Shown here: one piece after another, positions 46,350 to 59,217 of the stretch
How the letters are laid out: every line of letters starts with the position of its first letter
How positions within the stretch are numbered: the stretch's first letter is position 1
Assembly: GCF_964204645.1 (NCBI RefSeq)
Contig: NC_134030.1
Location: forward strand, 5,702,278-5,766,277
DNA from: Tubulanus polymorphus
Lineage: Eukaryota > Nemertea > Palaeonemertea > Tubulaniformes > Tubulanidae
Direction: 5' to 3'
Length of the DNA stretch: 64,000 nucleotides
Notes under the pieces: model-generated
Told to the model about the DNA's origin: nothing
Seen by the model: the letters and a program-made list of their open reading frames with translations, nothing else
The model's database searches: none
Position numbers and translations under genes: made by a program

Positions 46350-49300
46350 GAACAAAATTGTAAAAAAAGAAAAGAAACGAATGTCCCCCGAAGGCGAACT
46401 ATTTCTCCGGTTAGTATTCAAATCTAGGATTTGGCGAATTTGACATTCGTTTCTTCCAGCGAGAATTGTGTTTTGAATTAAATCTCCATCGTGCAATATA
46501 TTGTAAATCAAGATCAATCTGATTTTATCGGTATCACGTGCAAGCGATATATATTGAAGTGCCTTTTAAAAATGAGATGTCGGATGTTTTTAATTGTTCT
46601 TTTAACGTAATACGTTAGGGTCTATGTGTTGAACTTGAGGTTCTATATTGCCTCTCATTTCCTCATATACCTAAACCCCACATAAAATGTCTGATATTCT
46701 AACATACGCATGTTATCTATATATTTCCTGTTAAGATATTTTGACACATGGAAATTGTGTCGTTTGCTCTTGGTGAATATAAATCGGCCGTTACTTTTGG
46801 AAGCGACGTTTTGATTGGTTCGTTTGCAACCGTCATTCAAGTCGCTGAACGAGCTGTTTATTAACTTCACTATCTCAGATTCTTCCGAATAAACGGAGTT
46901 AATTAAACATTCGTACTAACTAAGCTTATATTATACATAACATTCACTCGATCAACTAGCCATATTTCACCATTAAGATAGGTTATTTTTGTCCGTCATT
47001 ATCCCCTGTCCAACACAAATGAGAACTAACGAGTAGAAGTCATTACGAAATGTTCTATTAATCTGTTCGTTAGCACTTCATTTCATTAGTGCTTCTTGCC
47101 AATTCAAGCTATCCATCAACCAAGTCATAATTTCCCATCGAACCGGTAATGAACATGTTCGCCGTTTCGTTATCTATTCCGCTCGACGTTCGAAGGAGGC
47201 CCGATATTGATAACGAACGGCGTCGTATTATCAGTCTTCCTATTGTGCCCTCTTGACGTGGAATATCCGTCATTGGTCGATTGGAGCGATTAGTACGCGT
47301 CACTGAGCGCGTGATACGGTCAATCTCGGTAGTCATTGTTTTCGCGCATGGCCGCCGCATCTTAATGCGCGCGTAGGAAATGAAAAAAGCTGAAATTAAT
47401 TAACGTTTACGGAGAAAATGTGTAGCTCAACACGTTTTTGATGGGTAAAGTAGATACGGCAAATCGGTAAAATCAATTGCAATGTCTGAAAGAATTAGGA
47501 AGTAGCAAACAGCATATTTTAGCATTTTATTTGTTAGCAGGCTTCGATTTTTAGGGGATTAACAATATCGATGATTAAAGATTTGCCATTACTAGAGGAA
47601 GGGATTGCCCCTTGCACACACATTGCCATAAAACATTTGGTATTTCGTTCTAGAATTGTATTTCGCGACGAAAAGCTAATATATTTTGTTGCCGACATTG
47701 AAAAGAAAACTTCAGCATTTTTAAGGGGCTGAGCAAATCTGTTCACCGTAGACTTTAACAACTTCAACAACTTTAGAAACGTACGTTTGTATGATTTCTT
47801 CTCACGACTGTGATCGTATCTTAAACATCGGAACGGTCACATATATATTAGCTCATATTACTTATTGACTAATAATAATAAGCATCCGGCGAGACACCGT
47901 TAAGTGTAACAGGTCATAACATGGCGTAAAATCGACATTGTTTTTTTTTTGATAACGCCAATTAACGGGGACGTTTTCATCAACACGTTAACTATAGAAA
48001 ATCAAAAGACGTCGGCGGCCACAGTAATTACTACGAGGCAGGGAAATGTCTATTTTTAGATGCGCAACTGTGCTTAACAAGCTGATTAACGGCGCAACGG
48101 GAGCATGTGCAAAGCAAAATTCATTTTTTTGTCTTTATTACCGCCGTCACCATGTATATTCGCATTCGATGACAAACGTCTTATCACGATTTGAGACTTG
48201 TGGCGGCCGTATGCGTGGTAATTGTTTGAAATGAAAAACAGTTATTCTACGGTTTAAGTCGTTTTACGACTCCACGACATGGCTTTTTCCCGAACATGCA
48301 GTTCGGAGAACTCAAATCATACTGCTTTTATGTGTAAATCATACACTTCCCCTTATGTTTTGTAAACGTAATATGTACAAGTCCTCGTCGTTCGGTATAG
48401 CCTACGTAGTTGCGTTGGAAATATCTAATTATCTCGCGTTTGTTAATACAAATAAAAAATAAAATGTGAAGTAATAAATAATGAACGAAAACGAAAAATT
48501 AGATCATTTAGCATAGGTGCATTTGGAATTTTTTATTAGCTTGCGCTTATGAATACACACACGAAAACGATATATGAAAGCCGGCATCCCGTAATTTATA
48601 TGAAGCAGTCGTATACACAAGATCGCACAAACTGAAAGCACCAAATTAGTTCTGTCTTGTTCGCTAAGGACTTATAACAAGAAAAACTAATCAACCGATA
48701 TTTTTCGCGAAGTGCGTACAGATTAATTCATATATAAATCTGCACTGATTTTCATCGAAGAAAGCCAATGATCAATATGTCACCTAACGTACATACGGCG
48801 TGTCTCGGCGTCCGTCGCATCGACAAAACCCTGGTGACGGTATAACTTCTTGGCGAACGGTTGGTTCTACACTGGCTCCTCTCCCCGTCAACGGGAAAAA
48901 AAGAAAACCTCGTGCTCAGTACTCAGATTGTTGAGAGAATGAAAAAATATACCACATCACTATAATCCACAACTGGTTGGCGAAATTCACAACGAATACG
49001 ATTGCAATATCAGTTTGAATATATTTTAGGGTAAGTGTTCGTTTTTAGCAGTCCTTGTCGTTACATAAGTTTCATGTTCTGCTCGGTTTGTGTCTAGTCT
49101 ACTGTGATGTACGACAAGGCAACAATGATTAAGTCTATTTCAAATTTTCGGTTTGACTGCATCCGGCATTAACGAATGCGATGCCTGTTGCGCCAAGATA
49201 TCGAGTATCAAGTAGCCAGAAAGTCTACAGACTAGCTTATGTCGGGCCGCGATAATGTTACGATCGAACCCCATTTTACGGGTATCGTGACTCAACCGTA

Positions 49301-50149
49301 CGAATAGTGATACTTCGTTTTAAGCTAATTATTAATCTCGATAAGTTGGATGGAATGACCTTCGTATTAATCTTTCTCAATCGCAGTAATACATTCAATG
49401 AATTCGTGCGTGAGTTCTTACTATATATAACGATAACTTTCGTTTCAAAAATCTAGTTCTCTTCCGTAAGAATTACTACGAAAGAAATGACAATTGTTTA
49501 CCAAGAGCCAGACAAATTGGCTCATAAAATTGCACGAACGAACGAACGCGCGGTAATCATTTTCACGGAAACGGACGACCTCTTGCATGTGTAAATCGGC
49601 TCACAACCCGCGAGAGAGATGTCACCCCATCCAAATCTTCTTAGATCGATCCTAACTCGCTGGTTGGTTACTACACCTCGGAATAAGTACGGTAACTTAC
49701 TCCAAGGTAAGCAGATAGATCATACCTGAACGTAAACAAGCTCTCAGCGAGCGCGATCGTCGTAAAACATGGGAGCAATCGTTTGGTGACATGTTAATCA
49801 CTCTACTACTACTACAGGTAGTAGACTTCTAAACGATAGACGGTGAAATAATGGCATGATAAATTTGCGGTACGTTTATAAATCACCTTTTTAACTACAG
49901 AAATATTAATGTATTTTTTTTCTTCACAATCACCTGATGTGAGGACAACACATTACTCACGCAATTCATCTCCTTCTCTCTCTCACTCTCTCGACTCCCA
50001 AATAAGCTCATTCATTTCCGCATCTGCAATTTAGTGTCATTCGAGATTATTGCAAATTTATTCACGGAATAATGAAGCTTGAGTAATTGTTTTTTTTTTG
50101 TACATCGCAGTCGTGTTTTGTTGTAAATTTAGGGTTACGTTCATAACAG

Positions 50150-50370
50150 ACGGATAGATTGAATACAGTCGGAAAACACGATCCCAGTGTTTGAATTGGT
50201 CTTGAAAAATTGATTTATCTTCAAATCAGTCACAAAATATCTTATTATTACGTTATTTTCTAGAATACATACCACACCTATTTAATCATACATCAATATG
50301 AATCTAATGTATCTCGCTTAAAAATCGAAGGTCAATTTTTCGATTACATCATTTTCATCGCGCGATCGGT
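50150..50370. repeat. Local diverged duplication, copy 1
   Basis: Aligns with 50829-51050: gatagattgaata, cttgaaaa-ttgatttatcttca, tctagaat-a-tac and tttttcgattacatcatttt appear in the same order. Confidence 0.7.
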
Positions 50371-50828
50371 GGTTGATACAATTTACAGTCGTTGAACTAG
50401 AAATCTTCATAATTCAAACATTCCAAATTTCCAGGGCCAGTTGTAGAAATTTTCAGCCTAAGTTCTAGGTCCCCTATCCTTCCTTTAGGTGGAATAAGTT
50501 AGAAAAGATAATGAATAATTTCAAAAAGTGTATTCTCTGGTTTACCAATATTCGCAACCCCCAAACGTCATGAGTCACTTTAAAAATGTATATATTTGAC
50601 AGCACTATGTAATCTAATCTGTGATATTTTGTTTTTACTTTCTTATTCAGTTTCTTTCTCTTTATTCTACGTTCTTTCTTTTCTAGGGCTGCTTTCTTGT
50701 ACAAAAAAGAAAACAGTTGTTTCAAGTCGGTCTCTCATTTGATATCATTAAATTTTTAATGTTTGTACTGTTTATTCATTAATTCAAAAATTTCATGTGG
50801 AATTAAAGTAAATCGTGTTACGTAAGAG

Positions 50829-51050
50829 GTAGATAGATTGAATATAGGATATACAGTCGAAAAACAGGATCCACGAGAAGTGTTTGCAGCGGTCTTGAAA
50901 ATTGATTTATCTTCATATCAATAACAAAAATCGAATCGTATTATTTGCTAGAATGAATATCACGCTATTTCATCATATATCAATATATATCTAGGTATTT
51001 CGCAAAAAAATCGAAGATCTAGTTTTCGATTACATCATTTTATCGGGGTA
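50829..51050. repeat. Local diverged duplication, copy 2
   Basis: Direct repeat of 50150-50370 about 680 bp away, roughly 75% alike by eye, with small indels. Confidence 0.7.
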
Positions 51051-53951
51051 TTTTGCTATCGGAGCCGTTAGCATCAACGGATGAGCTCGCACGTCGACGT
51101 CATTCACGTAGCGACTCGCTTCCAACCTATCGACAACCAGCATGTACCGGAAATATCGTGACGTCGGAACAAGTGCGCGAAATTCACGCGTTCTGTAATA
51201 TAAGATATAAAGTGGATGCACAGCGACGTTAGGGAGATATTCACAGTCAACAACTCGAAGGAAATCATTCGACTTTGATCGATGGATCGGGAGTAGTATT
51301 TAACGTTTTTTCTCATTTGGTAGCTATTTGGTCTCTGCGCGGTAAGTATATCGTAAGACTTTCAGGCGATGCGCTATTTTATTGACGACGCGTTTTTGAC
51401 ACGAATCAATTAAATGATCGATCGGCTTGAGAAAAGCCGTTTAACTGTAGTGAAGTTTTGAGTTGTTAGCGCGAAAATTCGAAAATACACACAAGCTGTT
51501 CGCGCAGATTGTTAGGGATGAGGATTTCCCAGTTAAAACCATTAATCACGTGGCAATCAACATCATTATCGATTCTGTACTAGCGAATCCTATTTTAAAA
51601 AGCTCTAAAAGCTTTTTCAATTCAAAAGCTGCTTCAATTGAAACATGAATAAACTTGGTCAATAAAGATTTATGGCGAGCGACATAAAAGTAGGACTTTT
51701 TCGACAAAAACACGAACACGAGCATCACAGTTACTATCAATAAATTGTCGTTCGCCGGTTGTACTATTCTAATGCTGATTGCTGTTTATGCTGTTTTCGT
51801 TTTCCTGCCGAAATTCGAGAATTAGCGATCGATGTCGATTTGCAGGTCTACGATAATAAAAGATATATTTATAATCCAAACATTAGACAGAAGCGTTTTT
51901 CAATTTTAAAAAAATCTATGTCACTATTTAGCAATGTTTCATCTTTGTATTAACTTCTATATGAACTATAAGACCCGGACTTGGAGATACTTCTCAACAT
52001 GTTGTAAAAAGAAAATAGACATATGTATCAAATATGTATGTTAAGCAGTTAGTATTGTCCTCATAATATCAATCACATCTATTGACAATAGATAGATTTA
52101 TCTTTCGAATTCTACCGTAAGGTTTCTTGCCGCGAATGATTGGATCCCTAGAGGCTGATCGATCCAATCAGTAACTTGCGAGACAAACGGAGAAATCCGC
52201 GAGCTCGCAAAACAAGTCTAATTTACTTTTTCATTTTCCATGGCAGGAATAAATGGATATCGTAGCATATCGTGGCATATTGAATTATCGGCGAGTTTAG
52301 GCCAATAATCTAATGATTTAATTGCGAACACATGCATCGTAGGATGGTTCAGTGGAATATCTGACCGCAGCTATTTCTAAATGTTTAAGACAGTTATTAC
52401 CAATAAGAATGGATCGCTAATGTATTAGATACGGCAAAAATGTCGATGCAGACTTGAGCGGGGTAAACTTCCATAGAAAGTGTGGCCGCGTGTAATTCCA
52501 TTTAATACAAGTCAATAATTTCTTAATGTAATCGACGTCATTGTATTTCTCACTACAATTCACCATTTCTACAAGAGTTTTGTACGGAATACGCCGAACT
52601 GTTGATTGCTTCCTCACACGAAATTCATAACACGTTCAGTTCAAACTTCGTAGGCAATAGGTGGGTGTGACGTTAAACACTGGCGCAGAGTGGAAACGTA
52701 TGCAAAAGAAATATGCTTAATAATTCAGTTGCATTTCGCTGTTATTCTTTTTGTTGATGGTTATATGATATTCTTGATATCGATCTGTGCGGGTATGCGA
52801 CAATTTCGTGACAATTTCTATTAATATTCGCCGACGAGTTATAAAGATAAGCCGCCTCTCAATATGAACCGTGAATCTAGTTACCTTAGAGATAACTGAT
52901 GGCACCCGGGTTTAAACTACATCCGATTATCATCAGGCATATCGTAAGTGCGAATTCATTTCAAACTAAAAAGCTCACTCTAGCAAGAGTCTTTTTTGTT
53001 GCGATCGTCGCGTCGTGGCCACTATGTGAAAATGAAGCTTTTCGACAGTCAGACGGTCACGCACAACGATAAGAGCGAATGCCAAGAATAACGGAAATTA
53101 TGACGATCAACGGGAAGAAATATTTATTTTCTATCAAAGGGTCATCTGAATAAGGAATCGAGGAATAAATACATTCATGTCGTTATCACACGGTAGGGTC
53201 TTTCTGGTAATCTTTGCCTTTTGATCTATTCATTTCTTATGCCGCGCTTACGTAAAGAAATAAGTCATCATTTGTTTTAAGACCGCTATCCCGATTATTT
53301 TCTTGTCTCATCTGCGTCGCACGCCCGAAGCGATAATAGTCGTTCGTCTGACATTGACGACGGGGCCATAAAATGTATACTAGCTCTTAGCTATCTCTGG
53401 AGGTTACGGGTGTTTCTATGCTGGATTCGTTCTGTTGTTTTGAATAATTGTAATTTCAAGCTAGCAGATAGTAACTAGTATCTGCATCAATGAACCTCTG
53501 GGTTATTACTATAATTTCTATCATATACTTGCCAATGTCCTTTGTCTTCTACGCAACATGAAAGTCCTTATTTATGTGACGTCACATCGTGTCTTAATGT
53601 CTGTCAAGCACAAACTATTTGAATCAAAAGTCGCATTTGACCGTTATTTTTACAGTCAATATGACGCATGTTCACATCAAGAGTGAATACGATCATAGAC
53701 TACAGCAGGTCTACGATTTCTTGGAAATGTTTGAGAGATATAAGTTCTGCGGATTAGTTTCGTTGGATGAAAAAGGCTTTCACGGTTTTGAAAGCCGAAG
53801 TGCCTTGCTTTTAACCCGGCTATCCGTGTCAACAACCCGGGGATTCCGCGGTAGATGAAAGCTGTTGGAAGCCATATGAAGCAACTCACGAATCAATTGA
53901 TTCGTAAAACCACACGAAATGGGTATACATCACACATTCACCACGCTACAT

Positions 53952-54239
53952 CAAGGGTGGAGCCAGGATTTTCAAAAGATGGGGGACCAGGGCACTGAAG
54001 GGCACAAAAGTAATCGCGAAAGGCACCCCAATGTGGCGAGCGCCTAAGGCACGAAGCCGTAAAATGGTGTGGGGCCCCTCCCCCGGAAATTTTTGAAATA
54101 TTGATGTTCTCCAAGGCTGTTTGATGGCTATCATGAGGGAATTCATATTTCCTTATCAAAATGAAAAATGAGGGGGGGGCACAAAACAAAATTCAGGGGG
54201 TACTATAGTCCCCCTGCACCTCTCCTGGATCCGCCCTTG
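53952..54239. mobile_element. hAT-like MITE
   Basis: Ends CAAGGGTGGAGCCAGGA and, inverted, CAAGGGCGGATCCAGGA (two mismatches in 17). The CAGGGGCGGATCCAGG-type end and interior gggggggcac and agtccccctgcacc are typical of non-autonomous hAT elements. No clean 8-bp target duplication was found. Confidence 0.7.
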
Positions 54240-54491
54240 TTCACCCAGTTGATCCTCGAAAGCAGTGTTGTGTATCATCCTATTTCTTCCCCATTTAGTA
54301 ACATTTTGGATCAAAATAGCAAGTTTAAGTGGCGTGAAATCTTCAACACGAAACGGCCTCAGGAGAGCAAACAAACGCTGCTATAAATATCGAAATTTAT
54401 TAGAAGATAAGAATAAAATCGGGTGATTTTATTAGCATCGATGCAGCAAATTTAAAGAATATGCTGTGAATTAAATTTGAAAATAGAAATA

Positions 54492-54667
54492 CAGTCAGCC
54501 CTCGATATGCCGCCCACATCTGTGCAGGACGATTCGGCGGTATAGAGAGTATGGCGGAATATCGGGGATGTTTTACTATATTTGTATTGAGATGTACATT
54601 GAGAAAACCTGGCGGTAGGCGGGCGTAGCGGTATATGGGAGGGCCGTATATTGGGGGTTCACTCTAG
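54492..54667. mobile_element. Pogo/Tigger-like MITE
   Basis: Starts CAGTCAGCCCTCGATATGCC after TA and ends in an imperfect inverted copy (ccgtatattgggggttcac) before TA. The CAGTCAACCCTCGATAT-type end is characteristic of pogo elements. 176 bp, no transposase. Confidence 0.6.
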
Positions 54668-55721
54668 TACGTAGGAAACGAACATGACGATTACATATAG
54701 ATTGTGATCGCTTGTAACGAATATCTATATCGTATATTATTAACGCTACGGGGTGTCCAATTGACAACACCTCGAAATTGGCTATTGGTTTCAGATAAGA
54801 TTATTTAACGCGTACACCAGACCGGTTTTTCGTGATATGTTATGATAATATTAACCTTTCCGCATATTCATTTACAGATTAGTTGGTATCAGTGATCGCC
54901 GCTGTGGGATGTCCATCAGTTAAAATGAAGTAAACTTCATACAAAACTCAAACTAAAATGTACTACGCTTAATGAATCTCAAGCTTGGTCGCAGAGACGA
55001 CACAAACAGCGAAAAACGATTTTCTGACGCCACAGACAGCAGTGAGGCAAGGACTTCAAGTTTACGTTGATGTTTTTTTTCATGAATTATCGGGAATAAT
55101 GATAGTGTCATCTATAAATTACATAAAACCATATAATGAACGAGATTATCGGTGCGCGCAACCGGACGTGACGTGTACGGTGATATAATAATACGGAAAC
55201 ACGCATCGGAGTAGTTACTCTGACAGTAATATTAGAAAGCGATGACACTCGACAATCAGGCGATTTCAACTCGCTGTATCAATTCAAAGTCAATAGTCTT
55301 CATCGATTATCACCGCCGGGAACTGCTTTAAACGTCAGGTGACAGGAAAATGTCGTACAGATATGCAGTTATTGACAGGGAAATCACAAGTCATCGTACA
55401 AAACGAGAATTCTTAATTACTATAGCAGACGAAACCAGACAAATCGCATGAATTGACGGCTCGCGTGGAACTTTCCGAACGATGAACACGCTAATAAATC
55501 GGTTGACACGGGTTTTTGCGATGTGCGTTTTCGTGCGGAGCGCAACGTGAATGATCACGTATCATGTTGAGTTTGGACTCAAAACAAACGAACACTGAAA
55601 TGATCAATATCTAGTCTAATGTTTTATGTAGAATTTCAAAGGAGCGTTCGATACTAATGCAAATGAATGTATTGGTGCAAATTTAGATGTTCCTTGTTCC
55701 GCTTAGTTTATTGTAATTCCC

Positions 55722-56789
55722 ATGGCGACCGTATCGCCGACTGAGATGCTGTCATCGACGGAAGGTTCGTCTGTCGAAACCGTGACCGCAAATTTCACAA
55801 GATCGTACAAAACATTCGTCGAATTTCAAGCGGCTTTTGTAATCAAAGTCATTTTGGGTAGCGTCATTATGTTGATGGGAACAACAGGGAATGTGCTATC
55901 GTTTTTGGTAATGCGGAGTCCAGAAATGAGGAAGTCCACAACGTCCACTTATCTGAGCGCCTTGTCCATCATGGATCTCGGAGTTTTGTACCTGGCCTGC
56001 TTGCCTGAAATGATATTCACAATCATGGGCTACCAGAGATACGATTATAGCAACTTCACGTGTAGATGGCTTCACTTTGTGGAGTTCGTAACGACGGATA
56101 CTTCCGCTTGGATTTTAATGTCGGTCTCGATAGAGCGGTTACTGTCCGTATTCAAACCATTTACTGTAAAACGCGTTTGTACGCACAAATCAGCTCTGAT
56201 TGTTGTAGTGGTGACTTTTGTCATCCTTTGTGGAGTGAATAGTCAACTGATCGTTTTGAAAGGTATCGGCCCCGACGGTTCGTGCGCCCCGTTACCGCAA
56301 TATATGGAATACTGGGAAAACGTCTGGTTGTGGTGGGATATGTGCAACTTCAGTATCCTTCCGTCGACTATTCTAACAGCTTGTAACGTCTCGATCATAA
56401 TAAAACTGAAATTCGCGACGAAAATCAAAGGAAGCCACAGCAAAAACAGCAAAATGTCCAGTAATACGATTATCATGATTTTGGTTACGATCGCTTTTTT
56501 CATGACGACATTCCCTAGTGTCCTGTTCCAAAATCTAAAACCTCTGTGGTACACAACCCAAGGCTACGAAAGGGCTAAAGACGAGCTGACTTGGGCTTTC
56601 TTCCTGATGTTGAGCTATATGAACAGCGCGATAAACTTTTTTCTATACTGTGTTAGTGGACGCCGATTTCGAACGCAGTTGTGTCTCGTGCTGCGCATAA
56701 AACCGTCTAGAGTCGAACCTGCCGCGCAATCAACGATCGGGGGTTGTGACGGCCAGCCAGGTACAACGGAGGATTTCTCTCACAGCTAA
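55722..56789 (+). CDS. Intronless rhodopsin-class G protein-coupled receptor 2
   Basis: A 355-residue ORF with seven hydrophobic segments: TM1 GTTGNVLSFLVM, TM2 LSALSIMDLG, a Cys before TM3 (NFTCRW), TM3 end SIERLLSVFKPF, loop-2 Cys (DGSCAPL), TM7 MNSAINFFLYCVSGRRFR. Its TM1-loop (RSPEMRKSTTSTYLSALS) and SxERLxxV motif resemble receptor 1, so the two are probably members of one lineage-expanded neuropeptide-receptor-like family. N-terminal NFT is a likely glycosylation site. TM6 reads FFMTTFPSVLF, without CWxP. Ligand unknown. Confidence 0.85.
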   Translation: MATVSPTEMLSSTEGSSVETVTANFTRSYKTFVEFQAAFVIKVILGSVIMLMGTTGNVLSFLVMRSPEMRKSTTSTYLSALSIMDLGVLYLACLPEMIFTIMGYQRYDYSNFTCRWLHFVEFVTTDTSAWILMSVSIERLLSVFKPFTVKRVCTHKSALIVVVVTFVILCGVNSQLIVLKGIGPDGSCAPLPQYMEYWENVWLWWDMCNFSILPSTILTACNVSIIIKLKFATKIKGSHSKNSKMSSNTIIMILVTIAFFMTTFPSVLFQNLKPLWYTTQGYERAKDELTWAFFLMLSYMNSAINFFLYCVSGRRFRTQLCLVLRIKPSRVEPAAQSTIGGCDGQPGTTEDFSHS

Positions 56790-58402
56790 ACATACATGTA
56801 ACAGGTGTCTGATGCTGATGACAATTTACAATCGTAGTAGTTATTAGAAAAAAAATGTTAATAGTATCGTCCATCATTATTTTAAAGTCAATCAAATTCT
56901 AAAAAAGTGGTGTCCTAAGATGTGTCACACAAACAGTTTATTGTTACATGTACGTTATTTGAAATATGCCATGTTTGGTTGCGTTAACGTCATCGCATAA
57001 ATAACTGTCAATAAATATGTGAAACAGTGAACTGAATGTGAAAATTATTTTAAATTTTAGATTTCAGAAGATAGCATTCATTCCTTTATGCATTCATCAA
57101 AATACCGATGCATTTCAAAATAGTGAAATATTACGAAAAACACAATTTCTTCTTTGTAGTTTTGGATCTTTGTGTTTGATATAACGCCTTCGTGCGCACT
57201 GTGAAAATCTTTCAGGTAGTCAATGTATTTCATTATCACTCTCAGCATTACAAGCCACATGAGACCACGGCTCGGGCTCAGTCTCAAACTCCGAAATCAC
57301 CATTACTTCCCATTGCATTTTGCATATGTTGAAAATGGCCAATAGCCAGATTTTGTTGAGACAACTTTTTGAATTTCGACCCCGTTCCTCGGTTATGAGG
57401 TCAACCTCAAGGTCATGTTGTTGAAAAACATAGTTTTCAGTGCATAGTTCTGCCACTAGGTGACGCACTGGGGCTAGTCCTTGGCATTGCACAATTAGAT
57501 CTCTACTTTGATTGTACCCAAGTTTCCGGGTGCGCGGTATATGCGCAGCTTTGCCGCGCGAAAACTTGCGGCACCAATCAGATTGCTCGTTGTATAATCG
57601 CTGAGGTAAATTTCACGGAAGAACTATAAATGGGCGAACCCGGGCTAAAATGGAACGGAATATCTGATTGGCTAATAATGACATCACCTAAGCTGCGCAC
57701 TCGGTCTAGCGTGGCAGGGTTTCGTACCGTGGCAATCTCGATGCCATCAGGTTCGAATCCCTGCCGAGGAGGATGGAGATCAATAAGGGCCCCACGGGAG
57801 CCCGAGAACGCCGAGGGACTCACGGTGCTAAGCTTCACACGTAGCGCACGCGAACAGGTTTGAGTTTTGTAGCGCGAAGATTCGAAAGGAAACGACCGTA
57901 AGACGATAAAAAAGAAGACAAACGACGAACCTCATTCAATTTCATTCATACAGACTGGTAGATTCTAAAACCCAATGATTCATACCGTACTGTTCTGAGT
58001 TGGTTGTTTCCAATGAACGAATCGTGCCGATATAATGGACTTAGCAGTGAACGGCGACGACGCAGGAGGATCGTCGTTTTACCATTGTGATAATCACGTT
58101 TGTGCATATCGAAATATAATGATAATAGATAATAACATTGGTATCAATATAATATAATATGATGAGAAAAATATAATAATAAAATTCCATTAGTACCACT
58201 GCTCATCAAAAACCTCCCGTTGGCAATATGAAATATTAAACAGTTCATTTTGGCAAAACGAATAGATGTTTGCTATTATTTCCTTCGGAACAAATAGACG
58301 TGCACGATTAACGGCATTTGCTGTTAAAATGAATAAGATGAATTGCATCATAGTCATGACATTATTTTGAAATTCATCGCAGTATAAGCTGTTTCTGTGA
58401 TC
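56790..58402. other. Intergenic before the PAN-like gene pair
   Basis: Contains the GPCR 2 3' UTR and a SINE-like block at about 57695-57800. No exon recognised. Confidence 0.5.
57693..57800 (+). mobile_element. tRNA-derived SINE-like element
   Basis: An A-box-like ggtctagcgtggcagg and a B-box caggttcgaatccctg lie at tRNA-like spacing, with a stem tggca...tgcca between them. The sequence continues into a GC-rich body (ggagcccgagaacgccgaggg). The fold lacks a proper T-stem and acceptor pairing is only partial, so a SINE head is preferred over a tRNA gene. Confidence 0.45.
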
Positions 58403-59217
58403 ATGCTTTCCACGTGCCGCCGAAGCGGCGGTTTTTCGACGTTTTTTCGGTACATTATCTGTATCTCCGCGCTCATCGTTCCTGTTTCTCCGCTTATTCT
58501 CGATGGTTTACCTACTATAACTAATAGAGGCCAGTTTTTCGTAAAGGCAAACGTCAGCACAACATTAGCCGTGAACGTTACATCGAGTGGGTCTACGGTT
58601 TTGGAATGCGCCGTGGCGTTTTTGAAACAGAATGTTTTTGGCAGTTTGGGCTTCACATTCTCGAAGCCGGACAACTGCGTTTTAATCGTAGGTGGTGACG
58701 TCACATTACTGGTACCGGGAGGTGTTGCGGAATCGGTGTATTTGAAATACGACATTTTCGCACAATTAGGTATGAAAATTTTACAGATTTCATTATCATT
58801 ACGTTTAAAATACTGAGTATGTTCATGTTTTAATACTTATGCCTTATTATAAGTACATTGGTTCTTGTTCAAATGCGCAGTATAAAAAAGCTTTGACTTA
58901 GGCTAAAAAATTGATACATTGTTTCTCCTTTCTGCTTAGCTTGTTGATCCGGCCGGCCGCCTATCTACCCTCTAAATTACTTAAATCATGATAAATCTCA
59001 TCATAATACGCACCCGGCTGCTATAGAAATGAACTGACCACAAACTTCATATCGATTTTACAAAATGACCCGGCCAATGAGGAGAAACAAGGTACCACTT
59101 TCGTTTAGCCTTAAAATATCTTTTTAGCTCGGTGATTGAAGCCAACCGTTCTTAATTTCAGCTTTGGCGATTTCAGCAACTACGGAGCCTGACATACTAC
59201 CAATAGGACCGAGATAA
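58403..59217 (+). CDS. Short secreted PAN/apple-like protein 1
   Basis: Exons 58403-58769 and 59162-59217 join in phase (423 nt, 140 aa). The start is ATG 58403; the ORF opens slightly earlier with GTG. A signal peptide (FFRYIICISALIVPVSP) precedes the core: GQFFVKANVS, then SGSTVLECAVAFL, GFTFSKPDNCVLIVGG, and a Tyr-Leu-Lys. The Glu-Cys-Ala...F-x-F...Asn-Cys-x-Leu pattern recalls PAN/apple domains with only two cysteines kept. Likely an extracellular carbohydrate- or protein-binding fragment, but the family match is tentative. The intron carries a MITE (58917-59092). It is paralogous to the gene at 60127. Confidence 0.7.
58917..59092. mobile_element. TA-flanked MITE, family member 2
   Basis: CATTGTTTCTCC...GGAGAAACAAGG with TA on both sides; the interior matches the copy at 22631-22797 (ggccggccgcc, ctatagaaatgaactg, aaaatgacccggccaatgagg). 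Confidence 0.7.

Larger units (their letters stand above)
46350..55721. other. Gene-poor interval between the two GPCR genes
   Basis: About 9.4 kb without a convincing exon. It contains a diverged local duplication (50150 and 50829), a hAT-like MITE (53952) and a pogo-like MITE (54492), plus a short TC-rich tract near 49975-49995. An ORF at 47109-47360 (minus) has no protein-like features. Confidence 0.5.
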
